From: Rhizobium sp. Q54
GTDB taxonomy: Bacteria; Pseudomonadota; Alphaproteobacteria; UBA2966; CAIVPW01
Direction of reading: 5' to 3'
Assembly: GCA_945904955.1 (NCBI GenBank)
Contig: CAMDPO010000021.1
Coordinates: 1 to 37,500, forward strand
DNA: 37,500 nt
A program made the translations under genes and the position numbers. This document shows, piece after piece, positions 6,897-14,859 of this stretch. Below the pieces are notes generated by a model. The model did not search any database. It saw only the letters and a list, made by a program, of their open reading frames with translations, and was not told where the DNA came from. Position 1 is the stretch's first letter, and each line of letters begins with the position of its first letter.

Positions 6897-8822
6897 ATGA
6901 ACGGTCTCATCGAAAGAGTCAGCAAGATCGAGCGGTCGGTCCTCGCCAGCATCGCCATCGTGCTAGCCATCGTGCTGTTCCTGGCCGTGAATGTCTTCTC
7001 GGCCTTGACGTTCAGCTCGGCCCGTTCCGACCTCACTCAGGGGCAGCTCTTCACGTTGACTCAGTCGACGACGAACGTCCTGCGCGACCTCGATGAGCCG
7101 GTAACCCTGCGTCTGTTCCAGTCGACGGCGCTCCTCGAGAGCGCGTCGGGGTTGAACGTCTACTCCGACCGCGTCAACGAGCTGCTGCGCACCTACCAGG
7201 ATCTGTCCGGCGGCCGCGTGCGCTTCGAGATCATCGATCCGATCCCGTTCTCGCCGGAAGAGGACCGCGCGCTGCAGTTCCAGCTGCGCTCGTTCAACCT
7301 GACCCAGGCGGGCGAGCAGGGCTACTTCGGCCTCGTTGGCACCAACTCGGTCGACGACGTCCAGGTCATCTCGTTCCTCGACCCGGTGCGCGAGCAGTTC
7401 CTCGAGTACGACCTGACCCGCATGGTCGCCAACCTGGCGCGCCCGGCCAAGCCGATCATCGGCGTCATCGACGGTATCGGCGCCATGGGCCAGGAACAGA
7501 ACCAGATGCCCGCCTATGCGGTCATCCGCCAGATGCAGGCGACCTACGACGTGCGCCCGCTCAAGTACAACGCCAACGTCATTCCGCCGAACGCCGACGT
7601 GCTGATGGTGATCCATCCCGCCGGCCTGACGCCGCGCACGCGCTACGCCATCGAGCAGTACGCGATGCTGGGCGGCCCGGTGATCGTGTTCGTCGATCCG
7701 TTCGCGGAGGCGTCGCCGACGGATCCGCAGAACCGTATGAACTATCTGTTCCCGACCTCGGAGCTGTCCGACCTCTTCGAGCGCTGGGGCATCCAGATGG
7801 CGACCAACAAGGTCGTCGGCGACCGTTCCATGGCGCTGCGCGTCTCGGGCTTCGGTGGTCCGACGCGTGTCGTCGTCGACTACGTGCCGTGGCTCCAGGT
7901 CCGCCCCGAGAACATGAACACCGAGGACGCGGTCACCGCCCAGCTGCAGATCATGCGCATCACTTCGGGCGGCGCCATCCAGGAGACCGGCATCGACGGC
8001 GTCAAGGTCACGCCGATGATCCAGACCAGCCGCGATTCGATGCTCATCGACGTGACAACCATTCGTCGCCGCGACGACCCGAGCCGGTTGCTCGAGAACT
8101 TCGAGCCATCGGGCGTGCGCCAGAACTTGGCCGTGCGCATCACCGGCCGCGCCCGCACCGCCTTCTCCCAGGGCCCGCCGGAGCAGAACGCGGATGAGGC
8201 GGCGCCGCAGAACAATCCGAATGCGCCCAAGCCTCCGGAGCCGCCCCAGATCAACGAGGGCAACATCAACGTGATCGTCGTCGCCGACGTCGACATGCTG
8301 ACCGACCCGCACGTCGTGAATCAGTCCGGCCAGCCGGTTTCGAGCAACGGCGACTTCGTCGTCAACGCGGTCGAGAACCTTGCCGGTGGCGGTGCACTGA
8401 TCGGCCTGCGCGGCCGCGGCCTGTCGCATCGTCCGTTCACGACCGTCGAGCGCATCGAGGACAACGCGCGCTCCAAGTACTTCGCCACGGAGCAGCGCCT
8501 CGAGGCGGAGCTCGCCCAGACCCAGGATCAGCTTGCGCAGATGCAGGCCCTGAACCGGGACGAGATTGCGTTCGAGCTGTTGAGCCAGGACGAGCAGCGC
8601 CGCATCATCGAGTTCAATCAGAAGATGCTGACCCTGCGTCAGCAGCTGCGCGACGTGCGCGCGGCGCTCAACGCCGATATCGACGCGCTCGAGACACAAC
8701 TTCAGTTCGCAAACATTGCGTTGGTGCCCCTCCTTGTCGTGGCCTTCGGAATGGTCGCGGCAAGCTGGCGGCGCGGCAGATTGCGCCGCGGCCGCGCCAG
8801 CGCCGGAGGCAAGACCGCATGA
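6897..8822 (+). CDS. gldG: GldG-family ABC system auxiliary protein
   Basis: 641 residues with a transmembrane segment near residues 17-40 (ASIAIVLAIVLFLAVNVF), a large periplasmic region, and a second transmembrane segment near 605-625 (IALVPLLVVAFGMVAASW). The periplasmic part begins SDLTQGQLFTLTQSTTNVLRDLDEPVTLRLF, the hallmark of the GldG/Mce-like ABC auxiliary family. A charged helical stretch (about residues 530-600, EQRLEAELAQTQDQLAQMQ and following) should form a coiled coil, and a proline/asparagine-rich linker lies near 440-455. It is co-translated with the permease (two-base gap) and overlaps the next gene by four bases. The biochemical role is not known. Confidence 0.87.
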   Translation: MNGLIERVSKIERSVLASIAIVLAIVLFLAVNVFSALTFSSARSDLTQGQLFTLTQSTTNVLRDLDEPVTLRLFQSTALLESASGLNVYSDRVNELLRTYQDLSGGRVRFEIIDPIPFSPEEDRALQFQLRSFNLTQAGEQGYFGLVGTNSVDDVQVISFLDPVREQFLEYDLTRMVANLARPAKPIIGVIDGIGAMGQEQNQMPAYAVIRQMQATYDVRPLKYNANVIPPNADVLMVIHPAGLTPRTRYAIEQYAMLGGPVIVFVDPFAEASPTDPQNRMNYLFPTSELSDLFERWGIQMATNKVVGDRSMALRVSGFGGPTRVVVDYVPWLQVRPENMNTEDAVTAQLQIMRITSGGAIQETGIDGVKVTPMIQTSRDSMLIDVTTIRRRDDPSRLLENFEPSGVRQNLAVRITGRARTAFSQGPPEQNADEAAPQNNPNAPKPPEPPQINEGNINVIVVADVDMLTDPHVVNQSGQPVSSNGDFVVNAVENLAGGGALIGLRGRGLSHRPFTTVERIEDNARSKYFATEQRLEAELAQTQDQLAQMQALNRDEIAFELLSQDEQRRIIEFNQKMLTLRQQLRDVRAALNADIDALETQLQFANIALVPLLVVAFGMVAASWRRGRLRRGRASAGGKTA

Positions 8823-9991
8823 ACCCGCGTAGTTTCCTGATCCTCGCCGGAATGACGGTGGTCGTCGTCGTCGCCGCCACCGGCGCCACCATCGTGCAGA
8901 GCCGCATCGGCGCGGACGTGCAGCTCTACGACGAGCCGATGTTCCCGCGCCTCGTCGAGCGCGCCAACGATGCCGCCAAGATCACCTATCGCACCGCCAC
9001 CGAGTCGGCGGTGATCGAGTTCAAGGACGGTGCCTGGCGCTTCACCGATAAGTACGGTTACCCCGTTTCGACCGGCAATATCCGCAGCGTCATCGCCAGC
9101 GTCGCGAACCTGCGCAAGCTCGAGCCAAAGACCGATACGCCGGCGCGCTATGCGAGCCTCGCGGTCGAAGACGTCACCGCTGACCAAGCTCGTTCGCGCC
9201 AGTTGATCGTCGAACTGGCGGACGGCACCATCCTGGCCTCGGTCGTGCTCGGCCGCACCAGCGGCACCATGACCTTCGATCCGCTCGGCGGCATGTACGT
9301 GCGCGTGCCGGGCGATCCGCGCGCCTGGCTAGTGCGCGGCACCGTCGCATTGCCGCCGTCCGCGACCGACTGGATGGAGCGCCAGATCGTTCACGTGCCC
9401 GGCCCCGACATCAAGACGCTGCAGATCAAGGAGAACGGCCAAGTCGTTCTCAATACCGAGAAGGAAACCGATCAGTCCGGCGTATCGCGCTACCAGCTCG
9501 TGCCGCGCGACGAGAAGATCCAGGCCGTCGACAGCGCCGTGAAGCAGGTTGCTTCCGCCATCGTGTCGCTGCAGTTCGAGGATCTGCGCCCGACGTCGAT
9601 GCTGCAGTTCCCGAACAACCCCCGCGAGCTCATCTTCACCACGTTCGACGGCATGACGTTGTCGGCCGAGGTGGCGGAGATCGAGGGCAAGACCTGGGCC
9701 CGCTTCAAGGCTACCGCGGCGCCTGGCGCCGCCGGTGCCGAGCGCGCTCGCATGATTGCCGCCGCCACCGATGGATGGATGTTCCTGATGCCGGGCTTCA
9801 AGGCGCCCGCGTTCAACCGTCCGGTCGCCGAGCTGACCGAGTCCAAGGTGACGACGCCGGCTCCTGGCGCTGCGGGCACCGTCGGGCTTCCCCCGATCCC
9901 GGGTCTTGGCGGTCGTCTGACCCCGCCGGGCGCCATGGTGCCGGGCGCTCCGCCCATTCAGCTGCCGGGCGGCGCTGGCGCAGGCCGCTAG
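8819..9991 (+). CDS. DUF4340 domain protein
   Basis: A 390-residue protein anchored by an N-terminal hydrophobic segment (FLILAGMTVVVVVAATGATI), with the rest predicted periplasmic. The body (DGAWRFTDKYGYPVSTGNIRSVIASVANLRKLEPKT, split by repeats of beta-rich sequence) has the layout of DUF4340 proteins, which recur downstream of GldA/F/G cassettes. The last 50 residues are proline-, glycine- and alanine-rich and probably disordered. It overlaps gldG by four bases, so it is the last gene of the four-gene operon, which ends at a strong hairpin. The function is unknown; by context it is an accessory part of the ABC complex. Confidence 0.82.
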   Translation: MNPRSFLILAGMTVVVVVAATGATIVQSRIGADVQLYDEPMFPRLVERANDAAKITYRTATESAVIEFKDGAWRFTDKYGYPVSTGNIRSVIASVANLRKLEPKTDTPARYASLAVEDVTADQARSRQLIVELADGTILASVVLGRTSGTMTFDPLGGMYVRVPGDPRAWLVRGTVALPPSATDWMERQIVHVPGPDIKTLQIKENGQVVLNTEKETDQSGVSRYQLVPRDEKIQAVDSAVKQVASAIVSLQFEDLRPTSMLQFPNNPRELIFTTFDGMTLSAEVAEIEGKTWARFKATAAPGAAGAERARMIAAATDGWMFLMPGFKAPAFNRPVAELTESKVTTPAPGAAGTVGLPPIPGLGGRLTPPGAMVPGAPPIQLPGGAGAGR

Positions 9992-10014
9992 GCCTCCCAA
10001 CATCGTTTGCCGTC

Positions 10015-10047
10015 AGCGGCGCGCCGGAAGGCGCGCCGCTCGCGTTT
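10015..10047 (+). terminator. Terminator of the Gld-type ABC operon
   Basis: Stem AGCGGCGCGCC / GGCGCGCCGCT with GGAA loop, then CGCGTTT. A very stable 11-pair stem with a short T-run, 23 bases after the last stop of the operon. Confidence 0.7.
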
Positions 10048-10073
10048 CATGGGGCCCGCATCGCTCCTATACT
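10045..10073 (+). promoter_or_regulatory. Candidate promoter of SNase-like gene 1
   Basis: TATACT at 10068-10073 is a near-consensus -10 box, with a poor -35 (TTTCAT, 10045-10050) at 17-base spacing. Its end is only six bases before the ATG at 10080, so a leaderless transcript is predicted; no Shine-Dalgarno sequence is present. Confidence 0.4.
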
Positions 10074-10079
10074 TGTCCT

Positions 10080-10625
10080 ATGCGAATTCGATCCGGCTTC
10101 GTGAGTCAGGTTCTGGCGGTCGCCACCCTCCTGTTCGTCGCGGGGATGGCGGCGGCGCAAGCGCCGCGCCCGGTCCAGAACGGCGAGGTGGTCCGCGGCG
10201 CCGCCCGCGTGACCGACAGCGATAAGATCGTCGTCGACGGCGTCTACCTGCGCCTGTGGGGAGCCGACGGCCCGGAGCTCGGGCAGCCATGTTTCTTCGC
10301 CAACAACCAAGCGTATGACTGCCAGAGTATCGCCCTGCGCGAGCTGCAGATCATCACGGCGCAGGGCGCCGTCACCTGCACCGTCCAGCGCGACACCGAG
10401 CGCACGCGGCGGACGTTCATCTACGGCACCTGCCTCACCAGCGACGGGCGCGACGTTGCCGAGGCACTGGTGCGCGCCGGTCACGCCCTCGCGTTCGTCG
10501 ATCAGACCGACAAGTATCTCGCCGCGGAAGCCGTAGCGGAGGCTGCCAAGGTTGGAATGTTCCGCGGGGTATTCATGGCGCCATGGGAGTTCGCCGCGAC
10601 GGTCATGCGCGGCGGCGAGCCCTAG
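10080..10625 (+). CDS. Secreted staphylococcal-nuclease-like (SNase) protein 1
   Basis: 181 residues with a Sec signal peptide (hydrophobic core VLAVATLLFVAGMAAAQA) and an SNase-type OB fold. Compared with the DGD..IRLxGIDAPE signature of active thermonucleases, this copy reads TDSDKIVVDGVYLRLWGADGPE. It therefore keeps the arginine and glutamate equivalent to catalytic R35 and E43 and the calcium-site aspartates in approximate form. An arginine-rich stretch (TERTRRTF) lies where R87 is expected. LVRAGHALAFVDQTDKYLAAE matches the family's C-terminal helix. Four cysteines may form disulfides. It is probably a periplasmic nuclease. The TPR gene starts two bases after its stop. Confidence 0.82.
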   Translation: MRIRSGFVSQVLAVATLLFVAGMAAAQAPRPVQNGEVVRGAARVTDSDKIVVDGVYLRLWGADGPELGQPCFFANNQAYDCQSIALRELQIITAQGAVTCTVQRDTERTRRTFIYGTCLTSDGRDVAEALVRAGHALAFVDQTDKYLAAEAVAEAAKVGMFRGVFMAPWEFAATVMRGGEP

Positions 10626-10627
10626 GA

Positions 10628-12340
10628 ATGTTCGGGCCGCTCGCCTGGGGCGCGCTCGCCGCTCTGATTGTCGCGCTTACGGGTGCCGTAGCGTTGCGCG
10701 GCCGTTTGCGCCTCGTGGTCGCGGGCGCAGGAGCTGCGGCCTTCCTGCTGTTGGCCACGCTCCAGGTCGGACAACCGGCGGGTGACGACGCAGCGGCATC
10801 TGCGCCGGCGGTTCCCGCTGCGCCGGCCGTGCTTGAAGCGAATCCGGCGCAGCCGACGGATGCCACTCGCGCCGCCGGCCTCATCGATGTCGGCACACGT
10901 GCGCTCGCAGAAGGGCGCATCGATAACGCACGCCGCGCCTACTCCGAAGCCGACGCCCTGTATCAGCGCGCCGGCGATGTCGGCGGCCGCGCCGATGTCG
11001 CCTTTGCCCGTGCCCGCATGGAGGAGGCGCTCAGCCAGTCGGATGCCGCCCGCACCGCCTACGCCGGCGCGCGCGACCTCTATCGCCGTGCCGGCAACCC
11101 TGCCGGGGAAGCGATCGTGTGGGCGGCGATGGGGGATCTCGAGCGCACCTCCGCACGCTTCGCCGCTGCCCGCACGGCCTATCGCGAGGCGCGCGCAGCC
11201 TACGATCGCGCGAATGGCCTGGTCGCGACGGAGCATGTCTTGCTCGGCTTCGAAGAAGAGGCAAGGGCGCCCAACGGCCCCGACCGCGCCCGCCGTCGCC
11301 TGGCCGACGCCCGTGCGCTGTACGCGCACATCGCCGACCCCGCCGGGTTGGCGCAGGTCAACGTCGTCTTGGGCCAGCTCGAAGAATCCCTCGGCGACCA
11401 CCCCGCCGCCCTCACCAGCTACCGCGATGCAGTGATCGCCTATCGTGCCGCCGAGGATTTCGGCGGTGTCGCCGAGGCGTTGACGCGGCTCGGCATGCTC
11501 GACGCTACCTACGGCTATCTCGATGGTGCGCGGGACGCCCTTCAGGAGGCCGCGGTCGCTGCCGCAACCCACAACGACCCGCTCGGTCTTTCCGTGGCCC
11601 TCCTCGTGCTGGGCCGAGTCGAGCGTCTCGTCGGCGCCTACGACGCCTCGCGCGAGACGTTCCTCGTTGCGGCCGACCTGGCCGAGAATGCGGGCGATCC
11701 CATGCTGCGGGCCGAGGCACTCCTCGGTGCCGCTGACGCCGAGCGGCTGGGAGGCGACGCAACCGCTGCCAAGGGCGCCTACGAGCGCGCCGTCGCGGCT
11801 TTCGCCGCAATCGATCCAGGCGGCGCGGGCCCGTCGATGGTCGGCCTCGCTGCGACGTTGGCCGCGCGCGGCAACGACACGGAAGCGGCCGACGCGTTCG
11901 CGGCTGCCGCAGTGTTGTTTCGTGCCAACCGCGATGATCGCGGCGAGGCAATGGCCCACATCCAGCGTGGCTGGATGAATCTGGGGGCGCAGCCCGCCGA
12001 GGCGCTCGAGGATTTTCGCCGCGCCTTCGACCCGCTCGGCCGGCTCGACAGCGCGCTGGGCGATGCAGTCGCGCAGACAGGCGTGGCGCGCGCCAAGCAG
12101 GCCATGGGCGATGCCGAGGGCGCGACGAACGGGCGTGGATACGCCCGCGATGCGCTGGCCCAAGCGCGCGACCCGCTGCGCGAGGCCAACCGGCTGCTCG
12201 GCCTGGGCCAGTTCGGATCACCACAGTTCCACGACGGCGTGGGGGCCGACGCGTTCGCGCGCGCCTATCCCCGCGCCAATCGAGAGGCCGAAGAACTGCT
12301 GCGCACCCTCCTCGAGGGGATCGCGGCGCTGCCCGGATGA
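10628..12340 (+). CDS. Membrane-anchored tetratricopeptide-repeat protein
   Basis: 570 residues. Two hydrophobic segments at the N-terminus (about residues 3-20 and 28-46) are followed by an alanine-rich linker and roughly ten degenerate TPR-like helix pairs, for example LAEGRIDNARRAYSEADALY, AARTAYAGARDLYRRAGNPA and YDASRETFLVAADLAENAGD. It is a scaffold or adaptor at the membrane; no enzymatic motif is seen. ATG 10628 is used because the in-frame start at 10583 would run back into the SNase gene and place charged residues before the membrane segment. The stop overlaps the hydrolase start (ATGA), so the two products are probably made together. Confidence 0.78.
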   Translation: MFGPLAWGALAALIVALTGAVALRGRLRLVVAGAGAAAFLLLATLQVGQPAGDDAAASAPAVPAAPAVLEANPAQPTDATRAAGLIDVGTRALAEGRIDNARRAYSEADALYQRAGDVGGRADVAFARARMEEALSQSDAARTAYAGARDLYRRAGNPAGEAIVWAAMGDLERTSARFAAARTAYREARAAYDRANGLVATEHVLLGFEEEARAPNGPDRARRRLADARALYAHIADPAGLAQVNVVLGQLEESLGDHPAALTSYRDAVIAYRAAEDFGGVAEALTRLGMLDATYGYLDGARDALQEAAVAAATHNDPLGLSVALLVLGRVERLVGAYDASRETFLVAADLAENAGDPMLRAEALLGAADAERLGGDATAAKGAYERAVAAFAAIDPGGAGPSMVGLAATLAARGNDTEAADAFAAAAVLFRANRDDRGEAMAHIQRGWMNLGAQPAEALEDFRRAFDPLGRLDSALGDAVAQTGVARAKQAMGDAEGATNGRGYARDALAQARDPLREANRLLGLGQFGSPQFHDGVGADAFARAYPRANREAEELLRTLLEGIAALPG

Positions 12341-14067
12341 TCGCGGTGCGCCCCGTGGCGCTGCTTCTGGTGTGGCTGGCAGCGGGCGTCGCCGCCGCCG
12401 CGCCACTGCACGAAGGTGGTGCGCGGCGCCTGGGTACCAAGCTCACCTACGATGTTCGCTCGGGCGCCGTCAGCCACGCGTTCGTCGCGACGGTTCTCAA
12501 GGCGGCGCCCGACCTCGAGTTCGAGTGGTTCACGACATCGCCCGTCGCAAGCGACGGCGTCCGCATGGTCGCGGCCGACACCCTGGCGCGCGCCATGAGC
12601 CACTGCGAGTGCTACCAGGACGCAGAGTGGGGGACCCGCGGTGACGCAAGCGCCCTGTGGCTCAGCCGCGCCGCGTTCGCGGCGCTGACGACGGGCGAGC
12701 GCACCGGCCTGCTGTTCAACGACAGTCCTGGCCGGCAGATGCAGGCGCGCACGCTCGTGCTGGAGCGCCGGACGCGGTTTCCGGTGCGCGTCGATGGCGC
12801 GCCCATGGAGCTGCCGGCCTTGGTCGTGCGGTCGGACAGCGGCTCCGTCCTGTGGATCCACGACGACCCCAGCGATCCGCTGGTGCTGGCGATCGAGGTG
12901 GAGTGGACCATGCGCCTCGCCAGCGTCTGGCAGCGCCGCGACGACGAGGTCGGCCGCATGGTTGCGGTCGATGGACTCGGCATCCACGTCGTCGAACGCG
13001 GCAATGGGCCGCCGCTGTTCGTGCTGCACGGTGGCCCCGGTATGGAAAGCAACTACTTCCGCCCGTACCTCGAGCCGCTCGAGGACGACTTCCGCCTGGT
13101 CTACATCGACCAGCCGGGCCAAGGCCTGTCCGAGCGCTTGCCACCGGGCGTTCCGTACTCGATGCCGGGCGCCGTGGCCGCGCTCGATCGCCTGCGCGCG
13201 CAGCTGGGCTTCGATCGCATCGTGCTGCTCGGCCATTCGTACGGCGGCTTCATCGCCCAGCTGTACGCGTTGGCGCACCCGGACCGCCTCACGGCCCTGA
13301 TCCTCGTCGATACGGCGCCGAGCTACGAGTACAACCCGGAAGCCAACCAGAACATCCAGCGCTTCGGAACATCCGAGCAACGCCGGGTGGTGCCCGGCCT
13401 GTCTAACGACGAGCGCATCCGTCGCGTGTTCGCTCTCTACTTCGATCCACCCGACCAGGCCGCCGCAGACGCCTTCATGGACAAGGTCATCCTCTCGGCC
13501 GAGGCCTGGCGGCAGCTCATCGCGACGCGCGAGTTCCGTACGTTCGACACGCGGCCGCGCCTGGGCGAGATCCGCACGCCGACGCTGGTGGTGGTCGGCG
13601 AGAACGACCTCATCACCACTGCGCGCCAGGCACGCATCATCGCTGCCAGCATCCCGGGTGCCCGCCTGCAGGTATTTCCGAACACCGGCCACAACCCGTT
13701 CGTCGAGGAGCCTGCCGCCTTCAACGCGGCGGTGCGTGCGTTCGTGCGCCAGGTCGCGCCCCTAGGCGCGCCGATCGGAAGCCGTGGCGGTCCTGGGGCT
13801 GCGCCGCTTGGCCCGCACGGGCGTACGCGGAACGGCAACAGCCTTCGGCGGGCAGGGTTGCGCGGGACCGTGCTCCGCCCGCGAAGCCCTCAAGTCCCAG
13901 CTGTCGGCAAGCATCAGGAAGACGTCGCGCGCCGCCATGTCATGCGTGATCTCGGCGCGCATGCGGAGATCCTCCACGCGCAGTCGCCATTTCCACGATG
14001 CTTCGGGCTCGTACTTCACCAGGGCACCCCCGCGAGGGTAGGGGCGCCTCGCCAGTCCAGGCTGTGA
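12337..14067 (+). CDS. Secreted alpha/beta-hydrolase with extra N-terminal domain (proline iminopeptidase-like)
   Basis: 576 residues. A signal peptide (VALLLVWLAAGVAAAAP) is followed by about 180 residues of unrecognised domain and then an alpha/beta-hydrolase fold from about residue 205. HGGPG (oxyanion loop) and the nucleophile elbow GHSYGG (Ser301) are the proline-iminopeptidase/S33 pattern; Asp424 in GENDLIT and His452 in GHNPFVEEP complete the triad. The fold ends near residue 473 (FVRQVA). The remaining 100 residues are low-complexity, have no hydrolase homology, and run opposite a separate minus-strand reading frame, so the true functional end may be earlier in relatives. Peptidase or esterase activity is inferred from the motif only. 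Confidence 0.82.
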   Translation: MIAVRPVALLLVWLAAGVAAAAPLHEGGARRLGTKLTYDVRSGAVSHAFVATVLKAAPDLEFEWFTTSPVASDGVRMVAADTLARAMSHCECYQDAEWGTRGDASALWLSRAAFAALTTGERTGLLFNDSPGRQMQARTLVLERRTRFPVRVDGAPMELPALVVRSDSGSVLWIHDDPSDPLVLAIEVEWTMRLASVWQRRDDEVGRMVAVDGLGIHVVERGNGPPLFVLHGGPGMESNYFRPYLEPLEDDFRLVYIDQPGQGLSERLPPGVPYSMPGAVAALDRLRAQLGFDRIVLLGHSYGGFIAQLYALAHPDRLTALILVDTAPSYEYNPEANQNIQRFGTSEQRRVVPGLSNDERIRRVFALYFDPPDQAAADAFMDKVILSAEAWRQLIATREFRTFDTRPRLGEIRTPTLVVVGENDLITTARQARIIAASIPGARLQVFPNTGHNPFVEEPAAFNAAVRAFVRQVAPLGAPIGSRGGPGAAPLGPHGRTRNGNSLRRAGLRGTVLRPRSPQVPAVGKHQEDVARRHVMRDLGAHAEILHAQSPFPRCFGLVLHQGTPARVGAPRQSRL

Positions 14068-14070
14068 CAA
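13762..14070 (-). CDS. Small conserved-looking hypothetical protein, antisense to the hydrolase tail
   Basis: 102 residues from a TTG at 14070, or 85 from a GTG at 14019. The central part (EASWKWRLRVEDLRMRAE, then ITHDMAARDVFLMLADSWD) resembles small alphaproteobacterial helical proteins with the pattern of alternating arginines and 'D..AR..FL.LAD.WD..A'. The C-terminal 35 residues are basic and proline-rich. It lies wholly within the hydrolase reading frame on the other strand; the amphipathic helix pattern here is more protein-like than the opposite frame, which reads as low-complexity. No function can be assigned, and the start is uncertain. Confidence 0.5.
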   Translation of the reverse strand: MSQPGLARRPYPRGGALVKYEPEASWKWRLRVEDLRMRAEITHDMAARDVFLMLADSWDLRASRAEHGPAQPCPPKAVAVPRTPVRAKRRSPRTATASDRRA

Positions 14071-14092
14071 CGGCCGGACCCGGCATAAAGGA

Positions 14093-14123
14093 AGAGCCCG
14101 CCGGGTGCCTCCCGGCGGGCTCT
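14093..14123 (-). terminator. Terminator of the cytochrome c gene (may act both ways)
   Basis: AGAGCCCGCCGGG / CCCGGCGGGCTCT is a perfect 13-pair stem with a five-base loop. Read on the minus strand it is followed by TCCTTTAT. It stands 27 bases after the cytochrome stop and also just beyond the plus-strand hydrolase frame. Confidence 0.75.
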
Positions 14124-14149
14124 AAACCTCGCAGCCGTGGCTGCGCGGA

Positions 14150-14623
14150 TTACATCTTCGTCTTCAGGAAGGCGATGATGTCCGCGGCGCCGGTGGCGTT
14201 GATGGCGCCCTTGGCGAGCTGCATCTTGTTGCCCGGAACGGTGCCTGGCGGGTCCTGGATGTAGCGGTTCAGCGCCGCGTCATCCCACGTGATGTTCGAG
14301 GCCTTCATCGGGTCGGAGTAGTTGAACCCGGTGACGGTGGCAGCCTTGCGGCCGACCACGCCGAACAGGTTCGGACCGACGCGGTTCGGCTCGCCGCGCT
14401 CTACCGTGTGGCAGACGCGGCAGCGAACGAACGCCGTCGCACCGGCGGTCGCATTGCCGGCGGCGGCCTGAGCGACCTGCACGCCCTCGACGACCGGCGC
14501 GGCCATCAGAGTGCGGTGGGCTTCGGCTGCCGACACGTTGTTCGTGGCAAATGCCACGACGCCGGCGCTGGCTGCGGCAAGGACCGCAACGACGGCGGTG
14601 CCGACGTACTTACGATCAATCAT
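14150..14623 (-). CDS. Periplasmic class I cytochrome c
   Basis: 157 residues. A signal peptide or uncleaved anchor (YVGTAVVAVLAAASAGVVAFA) precedes a single class I cytochrome domain. The heme-binding motif is CRVCH; the probable axial methionine is in PGNKM, and RVGPNLFGVVGR is the typical loop after the heme motif in c2/c550-type cytochromes. It is a small electron carrier in the periplasm. ATG 14623 is chosen for its purine-rich ribosome site (AGGAGAGGG, eight bases upstream); an upstream in-frame extension to 14848 lacks any family likeness. It is a single gene bounded by a strong hairpin downstream. The redox partner is unknown. Confidence 0.9.
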   Translation of the reverse strand: MIDRKYVGTAVVAVLAAASAGVVAFATNNVSAAEAHRTLMAAPVVEGVQVAQAAAGNATAGATAFVRCRVCHTVERGEPNRVGPNLFGVVGRKAATVTGFNYSDPMKASNITWDDAALNRYIQDPPGTVPGNKMQLAKGAINATGAADIIAFLKTKM

Positions 14624-14690
14624 CTGTTTCCCTCTCCTATCGTCCTTGGCGTCGCGCACGCGCAACCAAGGCCCTCGCTTCGGCTTGTGC

Positions 14691-14712
14691 CGGGTTAACG
14701 CGGCACAACCCG
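14691..14712. promoter_or_regulatory. Inverted repeat upstream of cytochrome c
   Basis: CGGGTT and AACCCG are separated by ten bases, 68 bases before the cytochrome start on the minus strand. Position and size fit an operator for a dimeric regulator; no regulator can be named. Confidence 0.3.
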
Positions 14713-14759
14713 AAGCGGCCGCCCCCGTGTACGGAAACCGCGGCTCCCGCACGGTTTCT

Positions 14760-14788
14760 TGTACCTTGCCCGGTACAGATTGCAAGGT
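14760..14788. promoter_or_regulatory. Two overlapping, mutually exclusive inverted repeats
   Basis: TGTACC (14760-14765) pairs with GGTACA (14772-14777), and ACCTTGC (14763-14769) pairs with GCAAGGT (14782-14788). The two hairpins share bases and cannot form together. They lie between the EAL gene stop and the cytochrome c start, both on the minus strand. Confidence 0.3.
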
Positions 14789-14859
14789 AGTCCATTGCCG
14801 CACCCAGGCCCTGCGGTGGCCCGCCGGAGAGGCGCGGATTTCTGCCAATTCTTAGGCTT

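Noticed and set aside
6963-8699. Minus-strand open frame of 578 codons opposite gldG
   Set aside because: Shadow frame; composition is RDHVL-biased without domains and the plus strand is an evident GldG protein coupled to its neighbours.
12265-13692. Minus-strand frame of 475 codons opposite the hydrolase
   Set aside because: No domain signature; the plus strand shows a complete alpha/beta-hydrolase triad.
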